Below are positions 1-8,443 of a stretch of DNA of 48,124 nt, piece after piece (positions within the stretch are counted from its first letter, which is position 1; each line of letters begins with the position of its first letter). A model generated the notes under the pieces. The model made no database searches. It saw only the letters and a list, made by a program, of their open reading frames with translations, and was not told the origin of the DNA. Position numbers and translations under genes: made by a program. Source of the DNA: an uncultured Ruminococcus sp. (lineage in GTDB: Bacteria > Bacillota > Clostridia > Lachnospirales > Lachnospiraceae); contig FMEL01000013.1 in NCBI GenBank assembly GCA_900066355.1, positions 1-48,124 of the forward strand, written 5' to 3'.

Positions 1-7
1 AAATTGA

Positions 8-60
8 TGCAAACGAAAGGGCAGTTAATGAAAAGTCTCCATACTGCTTTTTCGTTTGCA
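8..60. repeat. 18-bp imperfect inverted repeat upstream of the hsdS segment
   Basis: Arms at 8-25 and 43-60 match at 16 of 18 positions (TGCAAACGAAAgggCAGT against its complement) around a 17-bp loop. No T-run follows, so it does not look like an intrinsic terminator. It sits just before a truncated HsdS coding segment. Inverted repeats next to hsdS segments are often sites of site-specific inversion, but no recombinase gene is visible here, so that role is only a possibility. Confidence 0.55.
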
Positions 61-94
61 CCACCTTCGATTCTTTCCTTAACGATTTGTCGAG

Positions 95-661
95 ATGTTT
101 GGGGATGAAAATAATTCTAAAAACTGGGATGTTGTAAATGTTGAAGAAGTAGCAGATGTCCAAGTTGGTGTTGTTATAAAGCCATCTCAGTATTATACAG
201 ATAAAAGTGAAGGAGTAAGGACTTTTCGATCTCTTAATATAGGTGCAGGATTTATTAAAGATATTGATTGGGTATATTTTACTAAAGAAGGACATCAGAA
301 GAATTCAAAATCTATTCTTAAAAAGGATGATTTGTTAATAGTAAGATCTGGTGCACCGGGTACCGCATGTGTTGTTACAGAAGAATATGCGGGATGTAAT
401 GCAGTTGATATTATAATTGCTCACCCAGATTGTAAAAAAGTAAATCCTTATTATCTATGTACTTTTACAAATATGCCACATGGAAAAAAACAGATAGACG
501 AAGGGATTGGCGGGGCAGCTCAACAGCATTTTAATGTTGGAAAATATAATAAATTACAATTGATGCTACCGCCAAAGACGTTACAAGATGAGTTCGTTGG
601 TTTTGTCAAACAAGTCAACAAATCAAAAGTTGTAGTATCAAATACACTCTATTATAATTAA
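95..661 (+). CDS. hsdS: Type I restriction-modification specificity subunit, truncated (single target-recognition domain)
   Basis: This 188-aa protein holds one target-recognition domain of a type I specificity subunit, the part that chooses the DNA sequence bound by the HsdM/HsdR complex. The start MFGDENNSKNW is the conserved spacer motif between the two half-subunits. The codons just before the ATG read RFVE, continuing that motif (RFVEMFGD), but a TAA at 80-82 closes the frame. The C-terminus stops early in the distal conserved helix (KSKVVVSNTLYYN). A full HsdS is about 400 aa with two such domains, so this is a half-subunit, a silent recombination cassette or a decayed remnant. Half-size HsdS proteins can work as dimers in some systems. 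hsdM is not in the window and may lie upstream. The segment is AT-rich. Confidence 0.7.
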   Translation: MFGDENNSKNWDVVNVEEVADVQVGVVIKPSQYYTDKSEGVRTFRSLNIGAGFIKDIDWVYFTKEGHQKNSKSILKKDDLLIVRSGAPGTACVVTEEYAGCNAVDIIIAHPDCKKVNPYYLCTFTNMPHGKKQIDEGIGGAAQQHFNVGKYNKLQLMLPPKTLQDEFVGFVKQVNKSKVVVSNTLYYN

Positions 662-694
662 GAATGTTACTAATGAAGAGAAGGTGAGAATGGG

Positions 695-1408
695 ATGTCA
701 CAAAAAGACAATGTTATAGAAGCGATGCGTAGAAATGGTGGCTATGCTACATTTCAGCAATTGAATCAAATGGTAGATTTTAGCACATGGAAAACAAAAA
801 CGCCACAGGCGAGTATCAGGCAGATTGTGCAGATACATAATGAATTTTTCAGAATTCGACCAGGGTTATGGGCATTAACAGAATGCAAAGATGATGTATT
901 GAGTCGTTTTGATATAGAGGAAAATAATAACAGGAGTGATGAAATATTTACTCATTCTTATTATCAGGGAATCATTGTGGAACTTGGAAATATGCATAAT
1001 TATACGACCTATGTTCCGAATCAGGATAAAAATAAAAAGTTTCTTGAGAGAAAACTTAGTGAACTTACTACAGAACCAGAACTTCCAAATTTTACATATG
1101 AATCTATAGCTAACAGAGCAAAAACAGTCGATGTGATTTGGTTCAATGAAAGAAGAATGCCATTCAGATTTTATGAGGTAGAACATTCTACGAATATTAC
1201 CAATTCATTGGATAAGTTTTATGAACTTCAGGATTTTAGGGCGGATTTTTATATTATTGCAGATGAAAGTCGGCGAAATCAATTTAATAGTTTATTGGAA
1301 AGAAATATTTACAATAGTATTCGTAGGTATGTTAAGTTTTTTAATTATGATAATTTAATTAATCAATATTCAAGAGAGAGTGCACTAATGCAGATGGATA
1401 GGCTGTAA
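695..1408 (+). CDS. Putative winged-helix / restriction-nuclease-like protein in the type I RM locus
   Basis: I do not recognise this 237-aa protein as a named family. Residues 1-65 look like a winged-helix/HARE-type HTH domain: short helices, then a FFRIRPGLWALT wing typical of such domains fused to restriction proteins. The C-terminal half contains VDVIWFNE followed about 15 residues later by FYEVEHSTNI, a D...ExE arrangement that resembles a PD-(D/E)XK nuclease core; this is inference from motif shape only. The start is supported by AAGGTG at 681-686. It lies 33 bp after the hsdS segment and 23 bp before hsdR on the same strand, so it is probably an accessory part of the RM operon. Base composition is strongly AT-rich, consistent with lateral transfer. 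Confidence 0.6.
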   Translation: MSQKDNVIEAMRRNGGYATFQQLNQMVDFSTWKTKTPQASIRQIVQIHNEFFRIRPGLWALTECKDDVLSRFDIEENNNRSDEIFTHSYYQGIIVELGNMHNYTTYVPNQDKNKKFLERKLSELTTEPELPNFTYESIANRAKTVDVIWFNERRMPFRFYEVEHSTNITNSLDKFYELQDFRADFYIIADESRRNQFNSLLERNIYNSIRRYVKFFNYDNLINQYSRESALMQMDRL

Positions 1409-1431
1409 GAACTCTTTACGGGAGGTGTTCT

Positions 1432-4400
1432 ATGATAACCAATTTTGATTATTTAAAAAATGATCCTAAATTTTCAAGTTTCGCAAGTGTTGCTATATCA
1501 GCAGAAAAGATTATTCTCATGGATCCGGAGGCGAGTATTCTCAACAGCCGCAAGGCAATGGAGTTTGCAATAAAGTGGATGTATTCTGTGGATTCTGAAC
1601 TTGAAATGCCGTATCAGGATAATTTACAGAGCCTGATGAATGCGGAAGAGTATCGACAGATTGTTGGTCCGGATTTATGGAAACGTATGGATTATATTCG
1701 CAGAAGTGGAAATAATGCTGCTCATAGCAATAAAAAACTTGGAAGAGATGAAGCAATGCTTTGTCTGGAAAATTTGTTTATTTATTTAGATTACATTGCA
1801 TATTGTTATTCGGATCAATACGAAGAACATTCTTTTGATAAAACACTCATTACCTCTCGAATTAAGAAAGCAAAGGAATCAAAAGAGACAGCCAATGCCA
1901 TAAAAGCAGAATTGACAAAAGCACAGGAACTGTCTGCGAAGCAGGAACTTGATTTGCAGAAATTAATTGCAGAAAATGCATCACTCAAGGAAGAACTTTC
2001 AGCCAGAAGACAGGAGCAACAGCAGACCTATGTTCCGAAACCGATTGATCTGTCAGAATATAAAACAAGAAAGTTGTACATTGATTCCATGCTTATAGAT
2101 GCCGGATGGACAGAGGGAAAAGACTGGATCAATGAAGTAGAACTTTCTGGAATGCCAAATAAATCAGAAGTTGGTTTTGCAGATTATGTTCTTTATGACG
2201 ATATGCATCGTCCATTGGCCGTTATAGAAGCCAAGAGAACCTGTGTGGATGTTTCGAAGGGACGACAGCAGGCGAAGCTTTACGCGGATTTATTGGAAGA
2301 AAAGTATAAAAGAAGACCGGTTATTTTCCTGACAAATGGATTTGAAACACATATTATTGATGGGAAATATCCTGAAAGAAAATGTGCAGTGATTTATTCA
2401 AAGAGAGATCTGGAGAAATGGTTTAATTTATTAGCGATGAGAACCAGTCTGAAGCATGTAACAGTGGATAAAAATATTGCCGGACGTTATTATCAGGAAG
2501 CGGCAGTTAAATCAGTATGTAACAGCCTTGATGAAAAGAATCGAAGAAAAGCGTTACTTGTTATGGCTACCGGATCTGGGAAAACAAGAACTGTCATTGC
2601 ATTATGCAAATGTTTATTAAAGGCAGGCTGGGTAAAAAATATTCTGTTTCTTGCCGACAGAAATTCACTTGTCACGCAGGCAAAAAGAAGTTTTGTAAAT
2701 ATGTTGCCGGATCTGTCGTGTACAAATCTGGTTGAAGAAAAAGACAATTATAATGCGCATTGTGTTTTTTCGACTTATCAGACAATGATGAATTGTATTG
2801 ACATGGTAAATGATGGTGAAGGAAAACTCTTTACATGTGGACATTTTGATCTTGTGATATGTGATGAGGCGCATAGATCTATTTATAATAAGTACAGAGA
2901 TATTTTTTCATATTTTGATGCACCGCTGGTTGGTCTTACAGCAACGCCGAAAGATGAAATTGATAAAAACACATATGAGATATTTGAATTGGAAAACGGT
3001 GTTCCGACATATGGATATGATCTGGCGCAGGCTGTAAAAGATGGATATCTTGTTGATTATGTTTCTGTCGAGTCGAAGCTTAAGTTCATAGAACAGGGAA
3101 TTATATATGATGAATTATCAGAAGAAGACAAGGAAGCATATGAAGAAACATTTGAAGATGAGCACGGAGACTTGCCGAAAACAATAAATTCATCGGCGCT
3201 TAATACATGGGTATTTAATGAAGACACCATAAGACAGGTTTTAAACATCTTAATGACAAATGGTATTAAGATTGATTATGGACAGAAAATTGGCAAGACT
3301 ATTATTTTTGCAAAGAATCATGACCATGCTGAGAAAATACTGGAAATTTTTAATAAGGAGTATTCGAATCTTACTAATTACGCAAAAGTAATAGATAATT
3401 ACATGACTTATGCACAGAGTGCAATTGATGAGTTCTCTGATCCAAAGAAAATGCCTCAGATTGCAATTTCTGTTGATATGCTGGATACAGGTATTGACGT
3501 GCCGGAAGTGCTGAATCTGGTATTTTTTAAAAAAGTAATGAGCAAAGCAAAATTCTGGCAGATGATAGGAAGAGGTACACGGCTTTGTCCTGGTTTGCTT
3601 GATGGAGAAGATAAGCAGAAATTTTATATTTTTGATTTCTGTGGAAATTTTGAATTTTTCCGAATGAATAAAGGAAAAGCAACGGCTAACATGATTGCAC
3701 TTCAGGGAGCAATTTTTAATCTTAAATTTGAGATATCATATAAACTTCAGGATATCGAATATCAGATTGATAAGTTGATTGAATATCGTAAGAATCTGGT
3801 CAGGCAGATGAGTGAGAAAGTGCGGGAATTGCAAAGAGATAATTTTGCGGTTCGTCAGCATTTAAAATATGTGGATTTATATTCGGAGGAATCGAATTAT
3901 AATGCGCTTACATATGAAGATACTTTGATTGTCAGGACAGAAATAGCACCTCTGATAGCACCAGATGGAGATGAAGTAAATGCAGTTCGCTTTGATGCGC
4001 TTATGTACGGAATTGAGCTGGCTTATTTAATTGGAAAGAAGTATACAAGAGCCCGTACTGATCTGCGCAAGAAAGTAGAAGGAATTGCAAATGTGGCAAA
4101 CATTCCTGAAATTCAGGCACAGTCAGAATTAATTAATAAGATTCTTAATACAGATTATATCGATAATGCAGGAATTAATGAGTTCGAAGAAATCAGAGAA
4201 AAACTTCGCGATTTGATGAAATATATTCAGAAAGGAACAATTAAATATGTGACTAATTTTGATGATGAGTTGCTTTCAATGGAATGGAATGAAGCTGAGC
4301 TTGAAAACGATGAGCTGAAAAATTACAAAGCGAAAGCAGAATATTATATCAGACAGCATCAGGATAATATTGCAATTGCCAAATTAAAAACGAATCAGCC

Positions 4401-4776
4401 TTTGACATCCGGGGATATCGCATCATTAGAGGAAATACTGTGGCGTGAAGTTGGAACAAAGCAAGATTATGAACACGAATTTGGAAGCAAGCCACTTGGT
4501 GAATTTGTCCGTGAAATTGTAGGACTTGACATGAATGCGGCTAAAGAAGCATTTTCTGAATATCTTACAGGTGCAAATCTTGACAGCAGACAGATTTATT
4601 TTGTGAATCAGATTGTAGAATATATTGTTCATAACGGAGTATTGAAAGATCTTTCTGTTCTTCAGGAATCACCATTTACGGATCGTGGAAGTGTGGTAGA
4701 AATATTTACTGATTTAAATGTGTGGATGGGAATCAGGAAAGTAATAGACACAATAAATGCGAATGCAGCAGCATAA
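1432..4776 (+). CDS. hsdR: Type I restriction enzyme R subunit (HsdR), ATP-dependent translocase and nuclease
   Basis: HsdR is the motor and cleavage subunit of a type I restriction enzyme: it translocates unmodified DNA using ATP and cuts it. The 1114-aa length is normal. Domains in order: an N-terminal DUF4145-like domain (about residues 15-120), a coiled coil (140-195), an HSDR_N nuclease domain with VGFADYVLYDD...LAVIEAKRT (D...ExK motif), a helicase domain with Walker A ATGSGKT near 379-385 and a DEAH box near 478-481, the second helicase domain ending in QMIGRGTRLCPG, and an EcoEI-type C-terminal domain. The start follows GGGAGGTG. It is the last gene of the RM operon; a DUF362 gene begins 33 bp later. 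Confidence 0.95.
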   Translation: MITNFDYLKNDPKFSSFASVAISAEKIILMDPEASILNSRKAMEFAIKWMYSVDSELEMPYQDNLQSLMNAEEYRQIVGPDLWKRMDYIRRSGNNAAHSNKKLGRDEAMLCLENLFIYLDYIAYCYSDQYEEHSFDKTLITSRIKKAKESKETANAIKAELTKAQELSAKQELDLQKLIAENASLKEELSARRQEQQQTYVPKPIDLSEYKTRKLYIDSMLIDAGWTEGKDWINEVELSGMPNKSEVGFADYVLYDDMHRPLAVIEAKRTCVDVSKGRQQAKLYADLLEEKYKRRPVIFLTNGFETHIIDGKYPERKCAVIYSKRDLEKWFNLLAMRTSLKHVTVDKNIAGRYYQEAAVKSVCNSLDEKNRRKALLVMATGSGKTRTVIALCKCLLKAGWVKNILFLADRNSLVTQAKRSFVNMLPDLSCTNLVEEKDNYNAHCVFSTYQTMMNCIDMVNDGEGKLFTCGHFDLVICDEAHRSIYNKYRDIFSYFDAPLVGLTATPKDEIDKNTYEIFELENGVPTYGYDLAQAVKDGYLVDYVSVESKLKFIEQGIIYDELSEEDKEAYEETFEDEHGDLPKTINSSALNTWVFNEDTIRQVLNILMTNGIKIDYGQKIGKTIIFAKNHDHAEKILEIFNKEYSNLTNYAKVIDNYMTYAQSAIDEFSDPKKMPQIAISVDMLDTGIDVPEVLNLVFFKKVMSKAKFWQMIGRGTRLCPGLLDGEDKQKFYIFDFCGNFEFFRMNKGKATANMIALQGAIFNLKFEISYKLQDIEYQIDKLIEYRKNLVRQMSEKVRELQRDNFAVRQHLKYVDLYSEESNYNALTYEDTLIVRTEIAPLIAPDGDEVNAVRFDALMYGIELAYLIGKKYTRARTDLRKKVEGIANVANIPEIQAQSELINKILNTDYIDNAGINEFEEIREKLRDLMKYIQKGTIKYVTNFDDELLSMEWNEAELENDELKNYKAKAEYYIRQHQDNIAIAKLKTNQPLTSGDIASLEEILWREVGTKQDYEHEFGSKPLGEFVREIVGLDMNAAKEAFSEYLTGANLDSRQIYFVNQIVEYIVHNGVLKDLSVLQESPFTDRGSVVEIFTDLNVWMGIRKVIDTINANAAA

Positions 4777-4808
4777 AAGAGCAGTATAAAAAACAGGAGA
4801 ATCATTTC

Positions 4809-5906
4809 ATGAACAAAAATCAGATTTTTATAAAGAGTGGGACAGAATACAAAAAGATGACAAAGGAATTGCTTACAGCAAGTAATCTTGCAGAACTGAT
4901 CGGTGACCGGCATAAAATGGTCGGGATCAAACCGAATCTGGTGTCGCCATCCGATCCATCCGAGGGCGGCACCACACATCCGGAAATCATAGCCGGGATT
5001 CTGGAATATCTGAAAGAAAACGGATTTCAGAATATGATGATTCTGGAGGGATCCTGGGTGGGAGACCGTACGGCGGATGCCTTTGAAGTCTGCGGATATC
5101 GCAGCCTCTGTGAGAATTATGATGTAAAATTTTATGACACCCAGAAAGATAAGAGTTATGTGAAAAACTGCAGCGGACTGGAACTGAAAATCTGCGAAAG
5201 CGTGAAAAAAGTCGATTTTCTTATCAATGTGCCGGTCATGAAAGGACATTGTCAGACAAAAATCACCTGTGCACTGAAAAACATGAAAGGTCTGATTCCA
5301 AATACAGAAAAAAGACATTTCCATGCAATGGGACTGCACAAGCCGATTGCACATCTGAATACAGGAATCCATCAGGATTTCATTGTAGTTGATAACATCT
5401 GCGGAGATCTGGATTTTGAAGACGGAGGAAATCCGGTTGTGATGAACCGCATCTGGACTGCGATGGATCCGGTACTGGTTGATGCCTGTGTTTGCAAGCA
5501 GTTACATTATGAAGTAGAAGAAGTGCCATATGTAAAAATGGCAGCAGAACTTGGTGTAGGCTGCGCTGATATTTCAAAAGCAGACATCCAGATCCTTGGA
5601 GAAGCAGCAGAACATCACATTGCAGAACGACGAAAAGTAGTCGATGTGGCAGATGCAGTAGAAGAAGTAGAATCCTGCAGCGCCTGCTACGGCTACCTGA
5701 TTCCGGCACTTGATATGCTGAAACAAGAAGGCCTCTTCGAAAAACTCCACGAAAAAATATGTATCGGACAGGGCTACCGTGGAAAGACTGGCGAACTCGG
5801 TGTCGGCCATTGCACCCGAAACTTTCGATGCCACGTAGAAGGCTGCCCGCCAACCGAAACTCAGATCTACGAATATTTGAAGGCGTATATTGAGCAACAT
5901 TCCTAA
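4809..5906 (+). CDS. DUF362 domain-containing protein
   Basis: A 365-aa DUF362 protein. The family motif KPNLVSPSDPSEGGTTHPE lies near residues 39-57 and the LINVPVMKGH...KNMKG block near 135-160. Proteins of this family often carry or accompany iron-sulfur clusters. Here the C-terminal third has several cysteines (CSACYGY, CIGQG, GHCTRNFRC, EGCPP) that could ligate metal, but there is no classic ferredoxin CxxCxxCxxxCP motif. The biochemical role is not established for the family. I chose the ATG at 4809, preceded by CAGGAG; an upstream in-frame ATG at 4722 would overlap the end of hsdR and has no ribosome site. GC rises compared with the RM genes, so the transferred segment may end here. 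Confidence 0.8.
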   Translation: MNKNQIFIKSGTEYKKMTKELLTASNLAELIGDRHKMVGIKPNLVSPSDPSEGGTTHPEIIAGILEYLKENGFQNMMILEGSWVGDRTADAFEVCGYRSLCENYDVKFYDTQKDKSYVKNCSGLELKICESVKKVDFLINVPVMKGHCQTKITCALKNMKGLIPNTEKRHFHAMGLHKPIAHLNTGIHQDFIVVDNICGDLDFEDGGNPVVMNRIWTAMDPVLVDACVCKQLHYEVEEVPYVKMAAELGVGCADISKADIQILGEAAEHHIAERRKVVDVADAVEEVESCSACYGYLIPALDMLKQEGLFEKLHEKICIGQGYRGKTGELGVGHCTRNFRCHVEGCPPTETQIYEYLKAYIEQHS

Positions 5907-6122
5907 AGAATAAAAATCAGAATCTATTCCTATTACGGAATGGACTCAATCTACTATGTATGTTCAGAGAAGCCCGTAAGATATTCACTATTCAGCAACA
6001 GGAATTTCCCTTTCCGTTTGAATGCTCTCTTAAACTATTGAATTCACTTACAACAGGAAATCTCACTTTCCCCAATTCCAAAGTTCAAGAGCCGGAAGCC
6101 ATATTAATTTAATTCTTTGAAC
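5907..6122. other. Noncoding stretch with two degenerate direct repeats
   Basis: I see no convincing gene here. Two related segments, 5983-6015 and 6042-6071, share ATTCAC, AACAGGAA and CTTTCC in the same order. A short hairpin ATTCC-tattac-GGAAT lies near 5928. The region leads directly into the long palindrome at 6123. Confidence 0.4.
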
Positions 6123-6339
6123 TCACAGAAAGAACCCTGAGCAGGGAGTCTCGCAGACATCTGCAGAAGTCGTGCAATTTCTTAGATATGTTCTGGCTGT
6201 ATTATCCCCTGAAATCGTACTGTTCGAGCAAAATGCGAGTTTACGATTTCAGGGGATGCCTTTTACAGACAGGTCATATCTTAGAAATTACCGACGACGA
6301 AGCCGTCTGCGAACTCCCTGTTACTGGGTTCTTTTGTGA
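6123..6339. repeat. Long imperfect palindrome (about 100-bp arms)
   Basis: The left arm, 6123 to about 6225, is largely complementary to the right arm, about 6238 to 6339. The match is centred near 6231 and interrupted by small bulges. Anchors are TCACA 6123-6127 with TGTGA 6335-6339, AGAACCC 6131-6137 with GGGTTCT 6326-6332, and the perfect 16-bp core ATCCCCTGAAATCGTA 6204-6219 with 6242-6257. CAGGGAGT, TCGCAGAC, AATTTCT and AGATATG are also paired. Transcribed from either strand it would give a roughly 217-nt hairpin. It lies between two convergent genes and contains no T-run terminator. It may be a small non-autonomous mobile element or a structured RNA. Confidence 0.75.
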
Positions 6340-6382
6340 ATTATACAATAATATCCATCCAGCTCGTTACCTGCAATCCCAT

Positions 6383-6979
6383 CTATTTCTTCATTGCAGC
6401 TTCCTTCAGAATCTTCACAACCTCCTCCAGACTGAACTTACTGCTGTCAATACACAGATCATACTGTCCCATATCCAGCCACTTCTGATCCGTGAAAAAC
6501 TCAAAATACGCACGACGTTCCTTGTCCATTCTCTTAACAAGCTTCCTTGCACTCTTTTCCTCACGATCCAGCCGTTTCATAACTGTCTGCACACGGTCTT
6601 CAAATGGTGCATAGATAAAAACTTTCAGAGCATGGTCAGTGAGAATGTTGTTTGCACACCTGCCGACGATCACACAGTCTTCCTGATCACTTAAAGAAAG
6701 AATGATTTCCCTCTGGATGCCAAACAGAACATCATTCATGGGGATCGGATAACGGTCAACACCGATCTGCAGCTCACTGTCAATAGGGAATCCCCATGGA
6801 CTTGGCCGCTTTTCATCCACTTCTGCAAACTGACTGAGCGGAATCTGCTTTTTACTGCTTGCCAGCTCAATCAGTTCTCGGTCATAAAATCCGATTCCCA
6901 TTTCTTCGGCAAGAGCCTTTCCGATTATCCGTCCATTACTTCCATACATACGATTGATTGTGATAATACGTTTACTCAT
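6383..6979 (-). CDS. Cytidylate kinase-like family protein
   Basis: A 198-aa P-loop protein of the cytidylate-kinase-like (AAA_26) family. The N-terminus reads MSKRIITINRMYGSNGRIIG; the glycine-containing loop GSNGRIIGK occupies the Walker A position. FYDRELIELAS and VIVGRCANNIL follow, as is usual in this family, and KRLDREEKSARKLVKRMDKERR corresponds to the LID region. Its substrate is not known; family members are often annotated as nucleotide kinases without biochemical proof. The start at 6979 is preceded by GAGGAGGC; an upstream in-frame ATG at 6997 would place that site inside the coding region. It is monocistronic with its own promoter. Confidence 0.85.
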   Translation of the reverse strand: MSKRIITINRMYGSNGRIIGKALAEEMGIGFYDRELIELASSKKQIPLSQFAEVDEKRPSPWGFPIDSELQIGVDRYPIPMNDVLFGIQREIILSLSDQEDCVIVGRCANNILTDHALKVFIYAPFEDRVQTVMKRLDREEKSARKLVKRMDKERRAYFEFFTDQKWLDMGQYDLCIDSSKFSLEEVVKILKEAAMKK

Positions 6980-7021
6980 ATAGCTGCCTCCTCTCAAAGA
7001 ATCAAACTTTTATTTGCTTTT

Positions 7022-7050
7022 ATAATAGTACAATTTTTGGAAAACTTCAA
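7022..7050 (-). promoter_or_regulatory. Sigma-A promoter for the cytidylate-kinase-like gene
   Basis: On the minus strand, TTGAAG (7045-7050) and TATTAT (7022-7027) are separated by exactly 17 bp. This leaves a leader of about 35 nt before the start codon at 6979. Confidence 0.7.
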
Positions 7051-7116
7051 TAAAAAAACAAAATAAAATGATAATAATTTATTATATTCGCAATAAAACT
7101 GACGAATTAAAACAAG

Positions 7117-7136
7117 CTTTAAGGTATCTTTAAGGT
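7117..7136. promoter_or_regulatory. Tandem CTTTAAGGT direct repeats, possible response-regulator site
   Basis: CTTTAAGGT occurs at 7117-7125 and again at 7128-7136, an 11-bp period. Direct repeats with that spacing are typical of OmpR/PhoB-family regulator boxes. The pair lies about 70 bp upstream of the minus-strand kinase promoter and about 320 bp upstream of the plus-strand hydrolase promoter, so its target is uncertain. Confidence 0.3.
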
Positions 7137-7248
7137 TGATTCATTCGCCTTTCACAGTTCTCTCAAGAAGTAAACACATCTTTTCGTTAAAGTAATAATC
7201 AGAAACAGAGAAAAAGGAATCCCCAAAAGTTATAAATGGAGGAAAAGG

Positions 7249-7332
7249 ATGTTTAAAAAAGGAAAGCAGCGGCAAAAAAGCCGATCGAGGCCCTTCGCTA
7301 TACCAGTTAAAACAGTATCCAAGTTGCTGTGA
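7249..7332 (+). CDS. Possible 27-aa basic small protein
   Basis: A 28-codon reading frame starts at ATG 7249 behind a strong ribosome site GGAGG (7238-7242, 6-nt spacing). The predicted peptide begins MFKKGKQRQKSRSRPF and is strongly basic, with no membrane segment. It could be a genuine small protein or the remaining 5' end of a lost gene. The rest of the 7051-7454 interval shows no other convincing coding sequence; a 76-codon minus-strand frame over the same bases has no ribosome site. Confidence 0.3.
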   Translation: MFKKGKQRQKSRSRPFAIPVKTVSKLL

Positions 7333-7454
7333 ACGGAGTGAACAGTAGCGATTGTCGGATTTGAGAGACAAACGTCGAACGAAAATGATTGACCATACAG
7401 CAGCATGAAAGTTATAATGATCCTGTCAGGGAAAACAGTACTGGAAAAAATTAC

Positions 7455-7483
7455 TTGACATATCTACGCATATTAAATATAAT
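7455..7483 (+). promoter_or_regulatory. Consensus sigma-A promoter for the SleB-type hydrolase
   Basis: TTGACA (7455-7460) and TATAAT (7478-7483) are perfect consensus boxes separated by 17 bp. They imply a transcript starting near 7490, about 86 nt before the hydrolase start. Confidence 0.9.
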
Positions 7484-7575
7484 TTTCTTATGCATTACAG
7501 AAATGTTACAAAAAATTAAAAACACGAAACAGTAACGACAAAAAGTAATGACAAAGATGCAAGGAATGTTTGAGT

Positions 7576-8421
7576 ATGAGAAAAACAGGATTAACAAAAC
7601 AGCATAACAGAAAGGATAAAGACGGCAAAGTACAGAATTCTTCCCTTCATGGATTTGTATCTCTTAGTGTCTGTGCGCTTACAGTACTGACTGTGACCGG
7701 CGGATGTAAGCTCATTGGAAGCGGAAGACAGAATCAGGTCTATGCTGCGTCTGAGCAGAACAGCAGCACATATACAGACTATACAGATGATTCGCTGCCA
7801 ACCGGAATTGCCGGTGTGGTTTCCGGGGTAAATGCAACACCGTCTGCCGGTATGACTGTCAAACGTATCGGTATTTCCTGCGATGATGTAATTGTTGGTC
7901 AGCGTGTCAGCAAAGTTACCAGCAGTGCAGTGGAGATGAATGTCAGTGACTCGATGACGACCACGGTAGATAACTTTGATGCGCAGGTAGTTTCTCTTTC
8001 TTCTTCTGCGAAGATGATGTCGGATGAGGATTACGAGAACCTTTTACAGATTGTAGAGGCAGAGGCGGGTACAGAAGATCTCAAAGGCCGTATTCTGGTA
8101 GCAAACGTAATTATGAACCGTATTAAATATCCGGAGTTTCCGAATAATGCGACAGATGTCATCTGGCAGTATATAGATGGTGTGGCACAGTTTTCACCGG
8201 TAGCTGATGGCAGAATTGCAGAAGTTGTACCTACTGACGAAACAAAAGAAGCTGTCAGACAGGCACTGGAAGGTGTAGATTATTCAGAAGGTGCGTTGTT
8301 TTTTATCCAGAAATCAGCTGCAGCCAAGAGTAATATTCAGTGGTTTGATAAGAACCTTAAGAAGTTGTTCAAGCATGGTGTGCATGAATTCTATACATAT
8401 CCTGAGGCAGTTCAGCAGTAA
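7576..8421 (+). CDS. Exported cell wall hydrolase, SleB / Hydrolase_2 domain
   Basis: A 281-aa exported protein. A basic N-terminus is followed by a hydrophobic segment near residues 27-45 (GFVSLSVCALTVLTVTG) ending at GGC, so it is secreted or possibly lipid-anchored. After a linker of about 100 residues, the C-terminal domain (about 155-275) matches the SleB cell-wall hydrolase family: LLQIVEAEAGTEDLKGRI, VANVIMNRI, then FSPV and a C-terminal F-Y region. The conserved Glu of EAEAG is the probable catalytic residue. SleB-type enzymes cut peptidoglycan in spore cortex germination or vegetative wall turnover; which applies here cannot be told. I chose ATG 7576, nine bases after AAGGAA, over a TTG at 7570. 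Confidence 0.85.
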   Translation: MRKTGLTKQHNRKDKDGKVQNSSLHGFVSLSVCALTVLTVTGGCKLIGSGRQNQVYAASEQNSSTYTDYTDDSLPTGIAGVVSGVNATPSAGMTVKRIGISCDDVIVGQRVSKVTSSAVEMNVSDSMTTTVDNFDAQVVSLSSSAKMMSDEDYENLLQIVEAEAGTEDLKGRILVANVIMNRIKYPEFPNNATDVIWQYIDGVAQFSPVADGRIAEVVPTDETKEAVRQALEGVDYSEGALFFIQKSAAAKSNIQWFDKNLKKLFKHGVHEFYTYPEAVQQ

Positions 8422-8443
8422 ATTTTTACAAAATATATAACAG

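Noticed and set aside
6188..6694. 168-codon plus-strand frame over the palindrome and the kinase gene
   Set aside because: Its second half is antisense to the cytidylate-kinase-like gene and its first half is the palindrome itself; no ribosome site.
7141..7371. 76-codon minus-strand frame upstream of the hydrolase
   Set aside because: No ribosome site, no domain, and it overlaps a better supported small plus-strand frame; it looks like chance.
7384..7575. c-di-AMP (ydaO) riboswitch before the cell wall hydrolase
   Set aside because: Such switches often precede wall hydrolases, but I could not find the conserved core motifs, and the leader from the promoter is only about 86 nt.
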